Notes: generated by a model not told the origin, from the sequence alone. DNA of 64,000 bases from Trichopria drosophilae (GCA_030407085.1 CM059582.1:69645501-69709500); one strand, 5' to 3'. Numbered from the stretch's first letter, positions 22,565-39,300 are shown. Numbers and translations: made by a program.

Positions 22565-24278
22565 TTTTGAAACAATTAGCGGTGGAATCATTGTTTAAAT
22601 GATCATTAATTAGAACTAATGCTGTAAAATGCGTATAATTTGTACAGGAAATTCTTTATAAAGATCAAATTTTGCATACTCTTTAAAAATACTGTTTAAA
22701 ATAAGGGAAATAACGTTTTGAAACAATTCGCGACGGAATCATTGTTTAAAACGATTTCTGGTAACTTATGCAGCAAATTCTTTACAAAGTTCAAATTTTT
22801 ATGACTCTTTAAAAATGCTGTATGAAGTAAGGAAAATATCGCATTGAAACAATTCGCGACGGAATTATTGATTAAATAATCATTATTTATAACGATTTCT
22901 GGTAACTTGTGTAGGAAATTCTTTATAAAGATCAAATTTTGCATACTCTTTAAAAATACTGTTTGCAATAAGAAAAATATGATTTTGAAACAATTAGCGG
23001 TGGAATCATTGTTTGAATAATCATAATTTATAACGATTTCTGATAACTTGTGTAGGAAATTCTTTATAAAGATCAAATTTTGCATACTCTTTAAAAATAC
23101 TGTTTGAAATAAGGAAAATATCGTTTTGAAAGAATTAACGATGGAATCATTGTTTAAATAATCAGTCTTTGTAACTATTTCTGATAAGTTGTGTAGGAAA
23201 TTCTTTATAAAGATCAAATTATGCATACTCTTTAAAAAGACTGTTTGAAATAAGGAAAATATGGTTTTGAACAAATTTGCGACGGAATCATTATTTAAAT
23301 AATCATTCATTATAACTATTGCTGTAAAATGCTCATAATTTGTGCTGGATATTCTTTATAAAGATCAAATTTTGCATACTCTTTAAAAATACAGTTTGAA
23401 ATAAGGAAAATAACGTTTTGAAACAATTCACGACGGAATCATTGTTTAAATAATCATTATTTATAACGATTTCTGGTAACTTATGCAGCAAATTCTTTAC
23501 AAAGTTCAAATTTTTATGACTCTTTAAAAATGCTGTATGAAATAAGGAAAATATCGCAATGAAACAATTCGCGACGGAATTATTGATTAAATAATCATTA
23601 TTTATAACGATTTCTGGTAACTTGTGTAGGAAATTCTTTATAAAGATCAAATTTTGCATACTCTTTGAAAATACTGTTTGCAATAAGAAAAATATGGTTT
23701 TGAAACAATTAGCGACGGAACCATTGTTTAAATAATCATAATTTCTAACGATTTCTGGTAACTTGTATAGGAAATTCTTTATAAAGATCAAATTTTGCAT
23801 ACTCTTTAAAAATACTGATTGAAATAAGGAAATTATCGTTTTGAAACAATTAGCGATGGATTCATTGTTTAAATAATCATTCTTTATAACTATTTCTGGT
23901 AACTTGTGTAGGAAATTCTTTATAAAGATCAAATTTTGCATAATCTTTAAAAATACTGTTTAAAATAAGGAAAATATTGTTTTGAAACAATTAGCGGTGG
24001 AATCATTGTTTAAATGATCATTATTTAGAACTAATGCTGTAAAATGCGAATAATTTGTGCAGGAAATTCTTTATAAATATCAAATGTTGAATACTCTTTA
24101 AAAATACTGTTTGAAATAATGAAAATAACGTTTTAAAACAATTCGCGACGGAATAATTGTTTAAATAATAATTATTTATAACGATTTCTGGTAACTTGTT
24201 TAGAAAATTCTTTCGAAAGTTCAATTTATGAATACAGTTCAAAAATACTGTTTGAAATAAGGAAAATATGGTTTTGAA
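22565..24278 (-). repeat. Satellite higher-order block, copy 4
   Basis: This matches 14700-16413. It departs at 24279, where GAACAAATTTGCG replaces GAAAAAATTTGCG and the following monomers differ. Confidence 0.8.
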
Positions 24279-25852
24279 CAAATTTGCGACGGAATCATTA
24301 TTTAAATAATCATTCATTATAACTATTGCTGTAAAATGCTCATAATTTGTGCTGGATATTCTTTATAAAGATCAAATTTTGCATACTCTTTAAAAATACA
24401 GTTTGAAATAAGGAAAATAACGTTTTGAAACAATTCACGACGGAATCATTGTTTAAATAATCATTATTTATAACGATTTCTGGTAACTTATGCAGCAAAT
24501 TCTTTACAAAGTTCAAATTTTTATGACTCTTTAAAAATGCTGTATGAAATAAGGAAAATATCGCATTGAAACAATTCGCGACGGAATTATTGATTAAATA
24601 ATCATTATTTATAACGATTTCTGGTAACTTGTGTAGGAAATTCTTTATAAAGATCAAATTTTGCATACTCTTTGAAAATACTGTTTGCAATAAGAAAAAT
24701 ATGGTTTTGAAACAATTAGCGACGGAACCATTGTTTAAATAATCATAATTTCTAACGATTTCTGGTAACTTGTATAGGAAATTCTTTATAAAGATCAAAT
24801 TTTGTATACTCTTTAAAAATACTGATTGAAATAAGGAAAATATTGTTTTGAAACAATTAGCGATGGATTCATTGTTTAAATAATCATTCTTTATAACTAT
24901 TTCTGATAAGTTGTGTAGGAAATTCTTTATAAAAATCAAATTTTGCAAACTCTTTAAAAATACTGTTTGCAATAAGAAAAATATGGTTTTGAAACAATTA
25001 GCGACGGAACCATTGTTTAAATAAACATAATTTATAACGATTTCTGGTAACTTGTGTAGGAAATTCTTTATAAAGATCAAATTTTGCATACTCTTCAAAA
25101 ATACTGTTTGAAATAAGGAAAATAACGTTTTGAAACAATTCGCGACGGAATAATTGTTTAAATAATAATTATTTATATCGATTTCTGGTAACTTGTTTAG
25201 GAAATTCTTTCTAAAGTTCAATTTATGAAAACAGTCCAAAAATACTGTTTGAAATAAGGAAAATATGGTTTTGAAAAAATTTGCAACGGAATCATTATTT
25301 AAATAATCATTCTTTATAACTATTGCTGTAAAATGCTCATAATTTGTGCAGGATATTCTTTATAAAGATCAAATTTTGCATACTCTTTGAAAATACTGTT
25401 TGAAATAAGGAAAATATCGTTTTGAAACCATTAGCGATGGAATCAATGTTTAAATAATCATTCTTTATAACTATTTCTGATAAGTTGTGTAGGAAATTCT
25501 TTATAAAGATCAAATTTTGCATACTCTTTAAAAATACTGTTTGAAATAAGGAAAATATGGTTTTGAAACAATTAGCGGTGGAATAATTGTTTAAATGATA
25601 ATTATTTATAACGATTTCTGGTAACTTGTTTAGAAAATTCTTTCGAAAGTTCAATTTATGAATACAGTTCAAAAATACTGTTTGAAATAAGGAAAATATG
25701 GTTTTGAAAAAATTTGCGACGGAATCATTATTTAAATAATCATTCTTTATAACAATTTCTGTAAAATGCGCACAATTTGTACAGGAAATACTTTATGAAG
25801 ATCAAATTTTGCATACTCTTTAAAAATACTGTTTGAAATAAGGAAAATATTG

Positions 25853-28507
25853 TTTTGAAACAATTAGCGGTGGAATCATTGTTTAAATGATCATTAATTA
25901 GAACTAATGCTGTAAAATGCGTATAATTTGTACAGGAAATTCTTTATAAAGATCAAATTTTGCATACTCTTTAAAAATACTGTTTAAAATAAGGGAAATA
26001 ACGTTTTGAAACAATTCGCGACGGAATCATTGTTTAAAACGATTTCTGGTAACTTATGCAGCAAATTCTTTACAAAGTTCAAATTTTTATGACTCTTTAA
26101 AAATGCTGTATGAAGTAAGGAAAATATCGCATTGAAACAATTCGCGACGGAATTATTGATTAAATAATCATTATTTATAACGATTTCTGGTAACTTGTGT
26201 AGGAAATTCTTTATAAAGATCAAATTTTGCATACTCTTTAAAAATACTGTTTGCAATAAGAAAAATATGATTTTGAAACAATTAGCGGTGGAATCATTGT
26301 TTGAATAATCATAATTTATAACGATTTCTGATAACTTGTGTAGGAAATTCTTTATAAAGATCAAATTTTGCATACTCTTTAAAAATACTGTTTGAAATAA
26401 GGAAAATATCGTTTTGAAAGAATTAACGATGGAATCATTGTTTAAATAATCAGTCTTTGTAACTATTTCTGATAAGTTGTGTAGGAAATTCTTTATAAAG
26501 ATCAAATTATGCATACTCTTTAAAAAGACTGTTTGAAATAAGGAAAATATGGTTTTGAACAAATTTGCGACGGAATCATTATTTAAATAATCATTCATTA
26601 TAACTATTGCTGTAAAATGCTCATAATTTGTGCTGGATATTCTTTATAAAGATCAAATTTTGCATACTCTTTAAAAATACAGTTTGAAATAAGGAAAATA
26701 ACGTTTTGAAACAATTCACGACGGAATCATTGTTTAAATAATCATTATTTATAACGATTTCTGGTAACTTATGCAGCAAATTCTTTACAAAGTTCAAATT
26801 TTTATGACTCTTTAAAAATGCTGTATGAAATAAGGAAAATATCGCAATGAAACAATTCGCGACGGAATTATTGATTAAATAATCATTATTTATAACGATT
26901 TCTGGTAACTTGTGTAGGAAATTCTTTATAAAGATCAAATTTTGCATACTCTTTGAAAATACTGTTTGCAATAAGAAAAATATGGTTTTGAAACAATTAG
27001 CGACGGAACCATTGTTTAAATAATCATAATTTCTAACGATTTCTGGTAACTTGTATAGGAAATTCTTTATAAAGATCAAATTTTGCATACTCTTTAAAAA
27101 TACTGATTGAAATAAGGAAATTATCGTTTTGAAACAATTAGCGATGGATTCATTGTTTAAATAATCATTCTTTATAACTATTTCTGGTAACTTGTGTAGG
27201 AAATTCTTTATAAAGATCAAATTTTGCATAATCTTTAAAAATACTGTTTAAAATAAGGAAAATATTGTTTTGAAACAATTAGCGGTGGAATCATTGTTTA
27301 AATGATCATTATTTAGAACTAATGCTGTAAAATGCGAATAATTTGTGCAGGAAATTCTTTATAAATATCAAATGTTGAATACTCTTTAAAAATACTGTTT
27401 GAAATAATGAAAATAACGTTTTAAAACAATTCGCGACGGAATAATTGTTTAAATAATAATTATTTATAACGATTTCTGGTAACTTGTTTAGAAAATTCTT
27501 TCGAAAGTTCAATTTATGAATACAGTTCAAAAATACTGTTTGAAATAAGGAAAATATGGTTTTGAAAAAATTTGCGACGGAATCATTATTTAAATAATCA
27601 TTCTTTATAACAATTTCTGTAAAATGCGCACAATTTGTACAGGAAATACTTTATGAAGATCAAATTTTGCATGCTCTTTAAAAATACTGTTTAAAATAAG
27701 GGAAATAACGTTTTGAAACAATTCGCGACGGAATCATCGTTTAAAACGATTTCTGGTAACTTATGCAGCAAATTCTTTACAATGTTCAAATTTTTATGAC
27801 TCTTTAAAAATGCTGTATGAAATAAGGAAAATATCGCATTGAAACAATTCGCGACGGAATTATTGATTAAATAATCATTATTTCTAACGATTTCTGGTAA
27901 CTTGTATAGGAAATTCTTTATAAAGATCAAATTTTGCATACTCTTTAAAAATACTGTTTGCAATAAGAAAAATATGGTTTTGAACAAATTTGCGACGGAA
28001 TCATTATTTAAATAATCATTCATTATAACTATTGCTGTAAAATGCTCATAATTTGTGCTGGATATTCTTTATAAAGATCAAATTTTGCATACTCTTTAAA
28101 AATACAGTTTGAAATAAGGAAAATAACGTTTTGAAACAATTCACGACGGAATCATTGTTTAAATAATCATTATTTATAACGATTTCTGGTAACTTATGCA
28201 GCAAATTCTTTACAAAGTTCAAATTTTTATGACTCTTTAAAAATGCTGTATGAAATAAGGAAAATATCGCAATGAAACAATTCGCGACGGAATTATTGAT
28301 TAAATAATCATTATTTATAACGATTTCTGGTAACTTGTAGGAAATTCTTTATAAAGATCAAATTTTGCATACTCTTTGAAAATACTGTTTGCAATAAGAA
28401 AAATATGGTTTTGAAACAATTAGCGACGGAACCATTGTTTAAATAATCATAATTTCTAACGATTTCTGGTAACTTGTATAGGAAATTCTTTATAAAGATC
28501 AAATTTT
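25853..28507 (-). repeat. Satellite higher-order block, copy 5 (longest)
   Basis: This matches 14700-17354 at offset 11153 over about 2.65 kb. The notable difference is a 2-bp loss near 28337 (CTTGTAGG instead of CTTGTGTAGG). At the far end the copies diverge into different monomer variants. Confidence 0.75.
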
Positions 28508-31500
28508 GCATACTCTTTAAAAATACTGATTGAAATAAGGAAATTATCGTTTTGAAACAATTAGCGATGGATTCATTGTTTAAATAATCATTCTTTATAA
28601 CTATTTCTGGTAACTTGTGTAGGAAATTCTTTATAAAGATCAAATTTTGCATAATCTTTAAAAATACTGTTTAAAATAAGGAAAATATTGTTTTGAAACA
28701 ATTAGCGGTGGAATCATTGTTTAAATGATCATTAATTGGAACTAATGCTGTAAAATGCGTATAATTTGTACAGGAAATTCTTTATAAAGATCAAATTTTG
28801 CATACTCTTTAAAAATACTGTTTGAAATAAGGATAATATCGTTTTGAAACAATTAGCGACGGAATCATTGTTTAAATAATCATTCTTTATAACTATTTCT
28901 GATAAGTTGTGTAGGAAATTCTTTATAAAGATCAAATTTTGCATACTCTTTAAAAATAATGTTTGAAATAAGGAAAATAACGTTTTGAAACAATTCGCGA
29001 CGGAATAATTGTTTAAATAATAATTATTTATAACGATTTCTGGTAACTTGTTTAGGATATTCTTTCTAAAGTTCAATTTATGAAAACAGTTCAAAAATAC
29101 TGTTTGAAATAAGGAAAATATGGTTTTGAAAAAATTTTCAACGGAATCATTATTTAAATAATCATTCTTTATAACTATTGCTGTAAAATGCTCATAATTT
29201 GTGCAGGATATTCTTTATAAAGATCAAATTTTGCATACTCTTTAAAAATACTGTTTGAAATAAGGAAAATATCGTTTTGAAACAATTAGCGATGGAATCA
29301 TTGTTTAAATAATCATTCTTTATAACTATTTCTGATAAGTTGTGTAGGAAATTCTTTATAAAGATCAATTTTTGCATACTCTTTAAAAATACTGTTTGAA
29401 ATAAGGAAAATATCGTTTTGAAACAATTAGCGATGGAATCATTGTTTAAATAATCATTCTTTAGAACTAATGCTGTAAAATGCGTATAATTTGTACAGGA
29501 AATTCTTTATAAAGATCAAATTTTGCATACTCTTTAAAAATACTGTTTGAAATAAGGAAAATAACGTTTTGAAACAATTCGCGACGGAATCATTGTTTAA
29601 AACGATTTCTGGTAACTTATGCAGCAAATTCTTTACAAAGTTCAAATTTTTATGACTCTTTAAAAATGCTGTATGAAATAATGAAAATATCGCATTGAAA
29701 CAATTCGCGACGGAATTATTGATTAAATAATCATTATTTATAACGATTTCTGGTAACTTGTGTAGGAAATTCTTTATAAAGATCAAATTTTGCATACTCT
29801 TTAAAAATACTGTTTGCAATAAGAAAAATATGATTTTGAAACAATTAGCGGTGGAATCATTGTTTGAATAATCATAATTTATAACGATTTCTGATAACTT
29901 GTGTAGGAAATTCTTTATAAAGATCAAATTTTGCATACTCTTTAAAAATACTGTTTGAAATAAGGAAAATATCGTTTTGAAAGAATTAACGATGGAATCA
30001 TTGTTTAAATAATCAGTCTTTGTAACTATTTCTGATAAGTTGTGTAGGAAATTCTTTATAAAGATCAAATTATGCATACTCTTTAAAAAGACTGTTTGAA
30101 ATAAGGAAAATATGGTTTTGAAAAAATTTGCGACGGAATCATTATTTAAATAATCATTCTTTATAACAATTTCTGTAAAATGCGCACAATTTGTACAGGA
30201 AATACTTTATGAAGATCAAATTTTGCATGCTCTTTAAAAATACTGTTTGCAATAAGAAAAATATGGTTTTGAAACAATTAGCGACGAAACCATTGTTTAA
30301 ATAATCATAATTTTTAACGATTTCTCGTAACTTGTGTAGGAAATTCTTTATAAAGATCAAATTTTGCATACTCTTTAAAAATACTGTTTAAAATAAGGAA
30401 AATAACGTTTTGAAACAATTCGCGACGGAATAATTGTTTAAATAATAATTATTTATATCGATTTCTGGTAACTTGTGTAGGAAATTCTTTCTAAAGTTCA
30501 ATTTATGAAAACAGTCCAAAAATACTGTTTAAATTAAGGAAAATATGGTTTTGAAAAAATTTGCAACGGAATCATTATTTAAATAATCATTCTTTATAAC
30601 TATTGCTGTAAAATGCTCATAATTTGTGCAGGATATTCTTTATAAAGATCAAATTTTGCATACTCTTTGAAAATACTGTTTGAAATAAGGAAAATATCGT
30701 TTTGAAACCATTAGCGATGGAATCATTGTTTAAATAATCATTCTTTATAACTATTTCTGATAAGTTGTGTAGGAAATTCTTTATAAAAATCAAATTTTGC
30801 ATACTCTTTAAAAATACTGTTTGAAATAAGGAAAATATGGTTTTGAAACAATTAGCGGTGGAATCATTGTTTAAATGATCATTAATTAGAACTAATGCTG
30901 TAAAATGCGTATAATTTGTACAGGAAATTCTTTATAAAGATCAAATTTTGCATACTCTTTGAAAATACTGTTTGAAATAAGGTAAACAACGTTTTGAAAC
31001 AATTAGCGAACGAATCAATGTTTAAATAATCATTCTTTACAACTATTTCTGATAAGTTGTGTAGGAAATTCTTTATAAAGATCAAATTTTGCATACTCTT
31101 CAAAAATACTGTTTGAAATAAGGAAAATAACGTTTTGAAACAATTCGCGACGTAATAATTGTTTAAATAATAATTATTTATATCGATTTCTGGTAACTTG
31201 TTTAGGAAATTCTTTCTAAAGTTCAATTTATGAAAACAGTCCAAAAATACTGTTTGAAATAAGGAAAATATGGTTTTGAAAAAATTTGCAACGGAATCAT
31301 TATTTAAATAATCATTCTTTATAACTATTGCTGTAAAATGCTCATAATTTGTGCAGGATATTCTTTATAAAGATCAAATTTTGCATACTCTTTGAAAATA
31401 CTGTTTGAAATAAGGAAAATATCGTTTTGAAACCATTAGCGATGGAATCATTGTTTAAATAATCATTCTTTATAACTATTTCTGATAAGTTGTGTAGGAA

Positions 31501-34500
31501 ATTCTTTATAAAGATCAAATTTTGCATACTCTTTAAAAATGCTGTTTGAAATAAGGAAAATATTGTTTTGAAACAATTAGCGGTGGAATCATTGTTTAAA
31601 TGATCATTAATTAGAACTAATGCTGTAAAATGCGTATAATTTGTACAGGAAATTCTTTATAAAGATCAAATTTTGCATACTCTTTAAAAATACTGTTTAA
31701 AATAAGGGAAATAACGTTTTGAAACAATTCGCGACGGAATCATTGTTTAAAACGATTTCTGGTAACTTATGCAGCAAATTCTTTACAAAGTTCAAATTTT
31801 TATGACTCTTTAAAAATGCTGTATGAAGTAAGGAAAATATCGCATTGAAACAATTCGCGACGAAACCATTGTTTAAATAATCATAATTTTTAACGATTTC
31901 TCGTAACTTGTGTAGGAAATTCTTTATAAAGATCAAATTTTGCATACTCTTTAAAAATACAGTTTGAAATAAGGAAAATAACGTTTTGAAACAATTCACG
32001 ACGGAATCATTGTTTAAATAATCATTATTTATAACGATTTCTGGTAACTTATGCAGCAAATTCTTTACAAAGTTCAAATTTTTATGACTCTTTAAAAATG
32101 CTGTATGAAATAAGGAAAATATCGCAATGAAACAATTCGCGACGGAATTATTGATTAAATAATCATTATTTATATCGATTTCTGGTAACTTGTGTAGGAA
32201 ATTCTTTCTAAAGTTCAATTTATGAAAACAGTCCAAAAATACTGTTTAAATTAAGGAAAATGTGGTTTTGAAAAAATTTGCAACGGAATCATTATTTAAA
32301 TAATCATTCTTTATAACTATTGCTGTAAAATGCTCATAATTTGTGCAGGATATTCTTTATAAAGATCAAATTTTGCATACTCTTTGAAAATACTGTTTGA
32401 AATAAGGAAAATATCGTTTTGAAACCATTAGCGATGGAATCATTGTTTAAATAATCATTCTTTATAACTATTTCTGATAAGTTGTGTAGGAAATTCTTTA
32501 TAAAGATCAAATTTTGCGTACTCTTTAAAAATACTGTTTGAAATAAGGAAAATATTGTTTTGAAACAATGAGCGGTGGAATCATTGTTTAAATGATCATT
32601 ATTTAGAACTAATGCTGTAAAATGCGTATAATTTGTACAGGAAATTCTTTATAAAGATCAAATTTTGCATACTCTTCAAAACTACTGTTTGAAATAAGGA
32701 AAATGTCGTTTTGAAACAGTTAGGGATAGAATCATTATTTAAATAATCATTATTTAGAACTATTTCTGATAAGTTGTGTAGGAAATTCTTTATAAAGATC
32801 AAATTTTGCATACTCTTTAAAAATACAGTTTGAAATAAGGAAAATAACGTTTTGAAACAATTCACGACGGAATCATTGTTTAAATAATCATTATTTATAA
32901 CGATTTCTGGTAACTTATGCAGCAAATTCTTTACAAAGTTCAAATTTTTATGACTCTTTAAAAATGCTGTATGAAATAAGGAAAATATCGCAATGAAACA
33001 ATTCGCGACGGAATTATTGATTAAATAATCATTATTTATAACGATTTCTGGTAACTTGTGTAGGAAATTCTTTATAAAGATCAAATTTTGCATACTCTTT
33101 GAAAATACTGTTTGCAATAAGAAAAATATGGTTTTGAAACAATTAGCGACGGAACCATTGTTTAAATAATCATAATTTCTAACGATTTCTGGTAACTTGT
33201 ATAGGAAATTCTTTATAAAGATCAAATTTTGCATACTCTTTAAAAATGCTGTTTGAAATAAGGAAAATATGGTTTTGAAACAATTAGCGGTGGAATCATT
33301 GTTTAAATGATCATTAATTAGAACTAATACTGTAAAATGCGTATAATTTGTACAGGAAATTCTTTATACAGATCAAATTTTGCATACTCTTCAAAAATAC
33401 TGTTTGAAATAAGGAAAATATGGTTTTGAAAAAATTTGAAACGGAATCATTATTTAAATAATCATTCTTTATAACTATTGCTGTAAAATGCTCATAATTT
33501 GTGCTGCATATTCTTTATAAAGATAAAATTTTGCATACTCTTTAAAAATACTGTTTGAAATAAGGAAAATATTGTTTTGAAACGATTAGCGGTGGAATCA
33601 TTGTTTAAATGATCATTAATTAGAACTAATGATGTAAAATGCGTATAATTTGTACAGGAAATTCTTTATAAAGATCAAATTTTGCATACTCTTTAAAAAT
33701 ACTGTTTAAAATAAGGGAAATAACGTTTTGAAACAATTCGCGACGGAATCATTGTTTAAAACGATTTCTGGTAACTTATGCAGCAAATTCTTTACAAAGT
33801 TCAAATTTTTATGACTCTTTAAAAATGCTGTATGAAGTAAGGAAAATATCGCATTGAAACAATTCGCGACGGAATTATTGATTAAATAATCATTATTTAT
33901 AACGATTTCTGGTAACTTGTGTAGGAAATTCTTTATAAAGATCAAATTTTGCATACTCTTTGAAAATACTGTTTGCAATAAGAAAAATATGGTTTTGAAA
34001 CAATTAGCGACGGAACCATTGTTTAAATAATCATAATTTCTAACGATTTCTGGTAACTTGTATAGGAAATTCTTTATAAAGATCAAATTTTGCATACTCT
34101 TTAAAAATACTGTTTAAAATAAGGGAAATAACGTTTTGAAACAATTCGCGACGGAATCATTGTTTAAAACGATTTCTGGTAACTTATGCAGCAAATTCTT
34201 TACAAAGTTCAAATTTTTATGACTCTTTAAAAATGCTGTATGAAGTAAGGAAAATATCGCATTGAAACAATTCGCGACGGAATTATTGATTAAATAATCA
34301 TTATTTATAACGATTTCTGGTAACTTGTGTAGGAAATTCTTTATAAAGATCAAATTTTGCATACTCTTTAAAAATACTGTTTGCAATAAGAAAAATATGG
34401 TTTTGAAACAATTAGCGACGAAACCATTGTTTAAATAATCATAATTTTTAACGATTTCTCGTAACTTGTGTAGGAAATTCTTTATAAAGATCAAATTTTG

Positions 34501-36307
34501 CATACTCTTTAAAAATTCTGTTTGAAATAAGGTAAACAACGTTTTGAAACAATTCGCGAACGAATCAATGTTTAAATAATCATTCTTTATAACTATTTCT
34601 GATAAGTTGTGTAGGAAATTCTTTATAAAGATCAAATTTTGCATACTCTTCAAAAATACTGTTTGCAATAAGAAAAATATGGTTTTGAACAAATTTGCGA
34701 CGGAATCATTATTTAAATAATCATTCATTATAACTATTGCTGTAAAATGCTCATAATTTGTGCTGGATATTCTTTATAAAGATCAAATTTTGCATACTCT
34801 TTAAAAATACAGTTTGAAATAAGGAAAATAACGTTTTGAAACAATTCACGACGGAATCATTGTTTAAATAATCATTATTTATAACGATTTCTGGTAACTT
34901 ATGCAGCAAATTCTTTACAAAGTTCAAATTTTTATGACTCTTTAAAAATGCTGTATGAAATAAGGAAAATATCGCAATGAAACAATTCGCGACGGAATTA
35001 TTGATTAAATAATCATTATTTATAACGATTTCTGGTAACTTGTGTAGGAAATTCTTTATAAAGATCAAATTTTGCATACTCTTTGAAAATACTGTTTGCA
35101 ATAAGAAAAATATGGTTTTGAAACAATTAGCGACGGAACCATTGTTTAAATAATCATAATTTCTAACGATTTCTGGTAACTTGTATAGGAAATTCTTTAT
35201 AAAGATCAAATTTTGCATACTCTTTGAAAATACTGTTTGAAATAAGGAAAATATCGTTTTGAAACCATTAGCGATGGAATCATTGTTTAAATAATCATTC
35301 TTTATAACTATTTCTGATAAGTTGTGTAGGAAATTCTTTATAAAAATCAAATTTTGCATACTCTTTAAAAATACTGTTTGAAATAAGGAAAATATGGTTT
35401 TGAAACAATTAGCGGTGGAATCATTGTTTAAATGATCATTATTTAGAACTAATGCTGTAAAATGCGTATAATTTGTACAGGAAATTCTTTATAAAGATCA
35501 AATTTTGCATACTCTTTAAAAATAATGTTTGAAATAAGGAAAATAACGTTTTGAAACAATTCGCGACGGAATAATTGTTTAAATAATAATTATTTATAAC
35601 GATTTCTGGTAACTTGTTTAGAAAATTCTTTCTAAAGTTCAATTTATGAATACAGTTCAAAAATACTGTTTAAAATAAGGAAAATAACGTTTTGAAACAA
35701 TTAGAGATCGAATCAAGGTTTAAATAATCATTCTTTATAACTATTTCTGATAAGTTGTGTAGGAAATTCTTTATAAAGATCAAATTTTGCATACTCTTTA
35801 AAAATACTGTTTGAAATAAGAAAAATATCGGTTTGAAACAATTCGCGATGGAATCATTGTTTAAAACGATTTCTGGTAACTTATGCAGCAAATTCTTTAC
35901 AAAGTTCAAATTTTTATGACTCTTTAAAAATGCTGTATGAAGTAAGGAAAATATCGCATTGAAACAATTCGCGACGGAATTATTGATTAAATAATCATTA
36001 TTTATAACGATTTCTGGTAACTTGTGTAGGAAATTCTTTATAAAGATCAAATTTTGCAAACTCTTTAAAAATACTGTTTGCAATAAGAAAAATATGGTTT
36101 TGAAACAATTAGCGACGGAACCATTGTTTAAATAAACATAATTTATAACGATTTCTGGTAACTTGTGTAGGAAATTCTTTATAAAGATCAAATTTTGCAT
36201 ACTCTTTAAAAATACTGTTTGAAATGAGCAAAATAACGTTTTGAAACAATTGGCGACGGAATCATTGTTTAAATAATACTTATTTATAACGATTTCTGGT
36301 AACTTGT

Positions 36308-39300
36308 GTAGGACATTCTTTCTAAAGTTTAATTTTTGAAAACAGTTCAAAAATACTGTTTGAAATAAGGATAATATGGTTTTGAAAAAATTTGCAACGG
36401 AATCATTATTTAAATAATCATTCTTTATAACTATTGCTGTAAAATGCTCATAATTTGTGCAGGATATTCTTTATAAAGATCAAATTTTGCATACTCTTTA
36501 AAAATACTGTTTGAAATAAGGAAAATATCGTTTTGAAACAATTAGCGATGGAATCATTGTTTAAATAATCATTCTTTATAACTATTTCTGATAAGTTGTG
36601 TAGGAAATTCTTTATAAAGATCAAATTTTGCATACTCTTTAAAACTACTGTTTGAAATAAGGAAAATATCGTTTTGAAACAATTAGCGATAGAATCATTG
36701 TTTAAATAATCATTATTTAGAACTATTGCGGTAACATGCGTATAATTTGTACAGGAAATTCTTTATAAAGATCAAATTTTGCATACTCTTTAAAAATACT
36801 GTTTGCAATAAGAAAAATATGATTTTGAAACAATTAGCGGTGGAATCATTGTTTAAATAATCATAATTTATAACGATTTCTGATAACTTGTGTAGGAAAT
36901 TCTTTATAAAGATCAAATTTTGCATACTCTTTAAAAATACTGTTTGAAATAAGGAAAATATGGTTTTGAACAAATTTGCGACGGAATCATTATTTAAATA
37001 ATCATTCATTATAACTATTGCTGTAAAATGCTCATAATTTGTGCTGGATATTCTTTATAAAGATCAAATTTTGCATACTCTTTAAAAATACAGTTTGAAA
37101 TAAGGAAAATAACGTTTTGAAACAATTCGCGACGGAATCATTGTTTAAATAATCATTATTTATAACGATTTCTGGTAACTTATGCAGCAAATTCTTTACA
37201 AAGTTCAAATTTTTATGACTCTTTAAAAATGCTGTTTGAAATAAGGAAAATATCGTTTTGAAAAAATTCGCGACGGAATCATTGTTTAAATAATCATTAT
37301 TTATAACGATTTCTGATAACTTGTGTAGGAAATTCTTTATAAAGATCAAATTTTGTATACACTTTAAAAATTCTGTTTCCAATAAGAAAAATATGGTTTC
37401 GAAACATTTAGCAATGGAATCATTGTTTAAATAATCATTATTTATATTGACTTCTGTAAAATGCGTATAATTTTTGCAGCAAATTCTTTTCAAAGTTAAA
37501 ATTTTGCATACTCTTTAAAAATCCTGTTTGAAACAAGGAAAATATCGTTTTGAAATAATTCGCGACGTAATCATTGTTGAAATAATCATTATTTATAACG
37601 ATTTCTGATAACTTGTGTAGGAAATTTTTTATAAAGTTCAAATTTTGCATACTCTTTAAAAATACTGATTGAAATAAGGAAAATATTGTTTTGAAACAAT
37701 GAGCGGTGGAATCATTGTTTAAATGATCATTATTTAGAACTAATGCTGTAAAATGCGTATAATTTGTACAGGAAATTCTTTATAAAGATCAAATTTTGCA
37801 TACTCTTTAAAAATACTGTTTGAAATAAGGAAAATAACGTTTTGAAACAATTCGCGACGGAATAATTGTTTAAATAATAATAATTTATAACGATGTCTGG
37901 TAACTTGTTTAGGAAATTCTTTCTAAAGTTCAATTTATGAAAACAGTCCAAAAATACTGTATGAAATAAGGAAAATATGGTTTTGAAAAAATTTGCAACA
38001 GAATCATTATTTAAATAATCATTCTTTATAACTATTGCTGTAAAATGCTCATAATTTGTGCAGGATATTCTTTATAAAGATCAAATTTTGCATACTCTTT
38101 GAAAATACTGTTTGAAATAAGGAAAATATCGTTTTGAAACCATTAGCGACGGAATCATTGTTTAAAACGATTTCTGGTAACTTATGCAGCAAATCCTTTA
38201 CAAAGTTCAAATTTTTATGACTCTTTAAAAATGCTGTATGAAGTAAGGAAAATATCGCATTGAAACAATTCGCGACGGAATTATTGATTAAATAATCATT
38301 ATTTATAACGATTTCTGGTAACTTATGTAGGAAATTCTTTATAAAGATCAAATTTTGCATACTTTTTAAAAATACTGTTTGCAATAAGAAAAATATGGTT
38401 TTGAAACAATTAGCGACGGAACCATTGTTTAAATAATCATAATTTCGAACGATTTCTGGTAACTTGTGTAGGAAATTCTTTATAAAGATCAAATTTTGCA
38501 TACTCTTTAAAAATACTGTTTGAAATCAGGAAAATATCGCATTGAAACAATTCGCGACGGAATTATTGATTAAATAATCATTATTTATAACGATTTCTGG
38601 TAACTTGTGTAGGAAATTCTTTATAAAGATCAAATTTTGCATACTCTTTAAAAATACTGTTTGCAATAAGAAAAATATGATTTTGAAACAATTAGCGGTG
38701 GAATCAATGTTTAAATAATAATTCTTTATAACTATTGCTGTAAAATGCTCATAATTTGTGCAGGATATTCTTTATAAAGATCAAATTTTGTATACTCTTT
38801 AAAAATACTGTTTGAAATAAGGATAATATCGTTTTGAAACAATTAGCGATGGAATCATTATTTAAATAATCATTCTTTATAACGATTTCTGGTAACTTGT
38901 GCAGCAAATTCTTTACAAAGTTCAAATTTTTATGACTCTTTAAAAATGCTGTATGAAATAAGGAAATTATCGTTTTGAAACAATTCGCGATGGATTCATT
39001 GTTTAAATAATCATTCTTTATAACTATTTCTGGTAACTTGTGTAGGAAATTCTTTATAAAGATCAAATTTTGCATAATCTTTAAAAATACTGTTTAAAAT
39101 AAGGAAAATATTGTTTTGAAACAATTAGCGATGGAATCATTGTTTAAATAATCATTCTTTATAACTATTTCTGATAAGTTGTGTAGGAAATTCTTTATAA
39201 AGATCAATTTTTGCATACTCTTTAAAAATACTGTTTGAAATAAGGAAAATATCGTTTTGAAACAATTAGCGATGGAATCATTGTTTAAATAATCATTCTT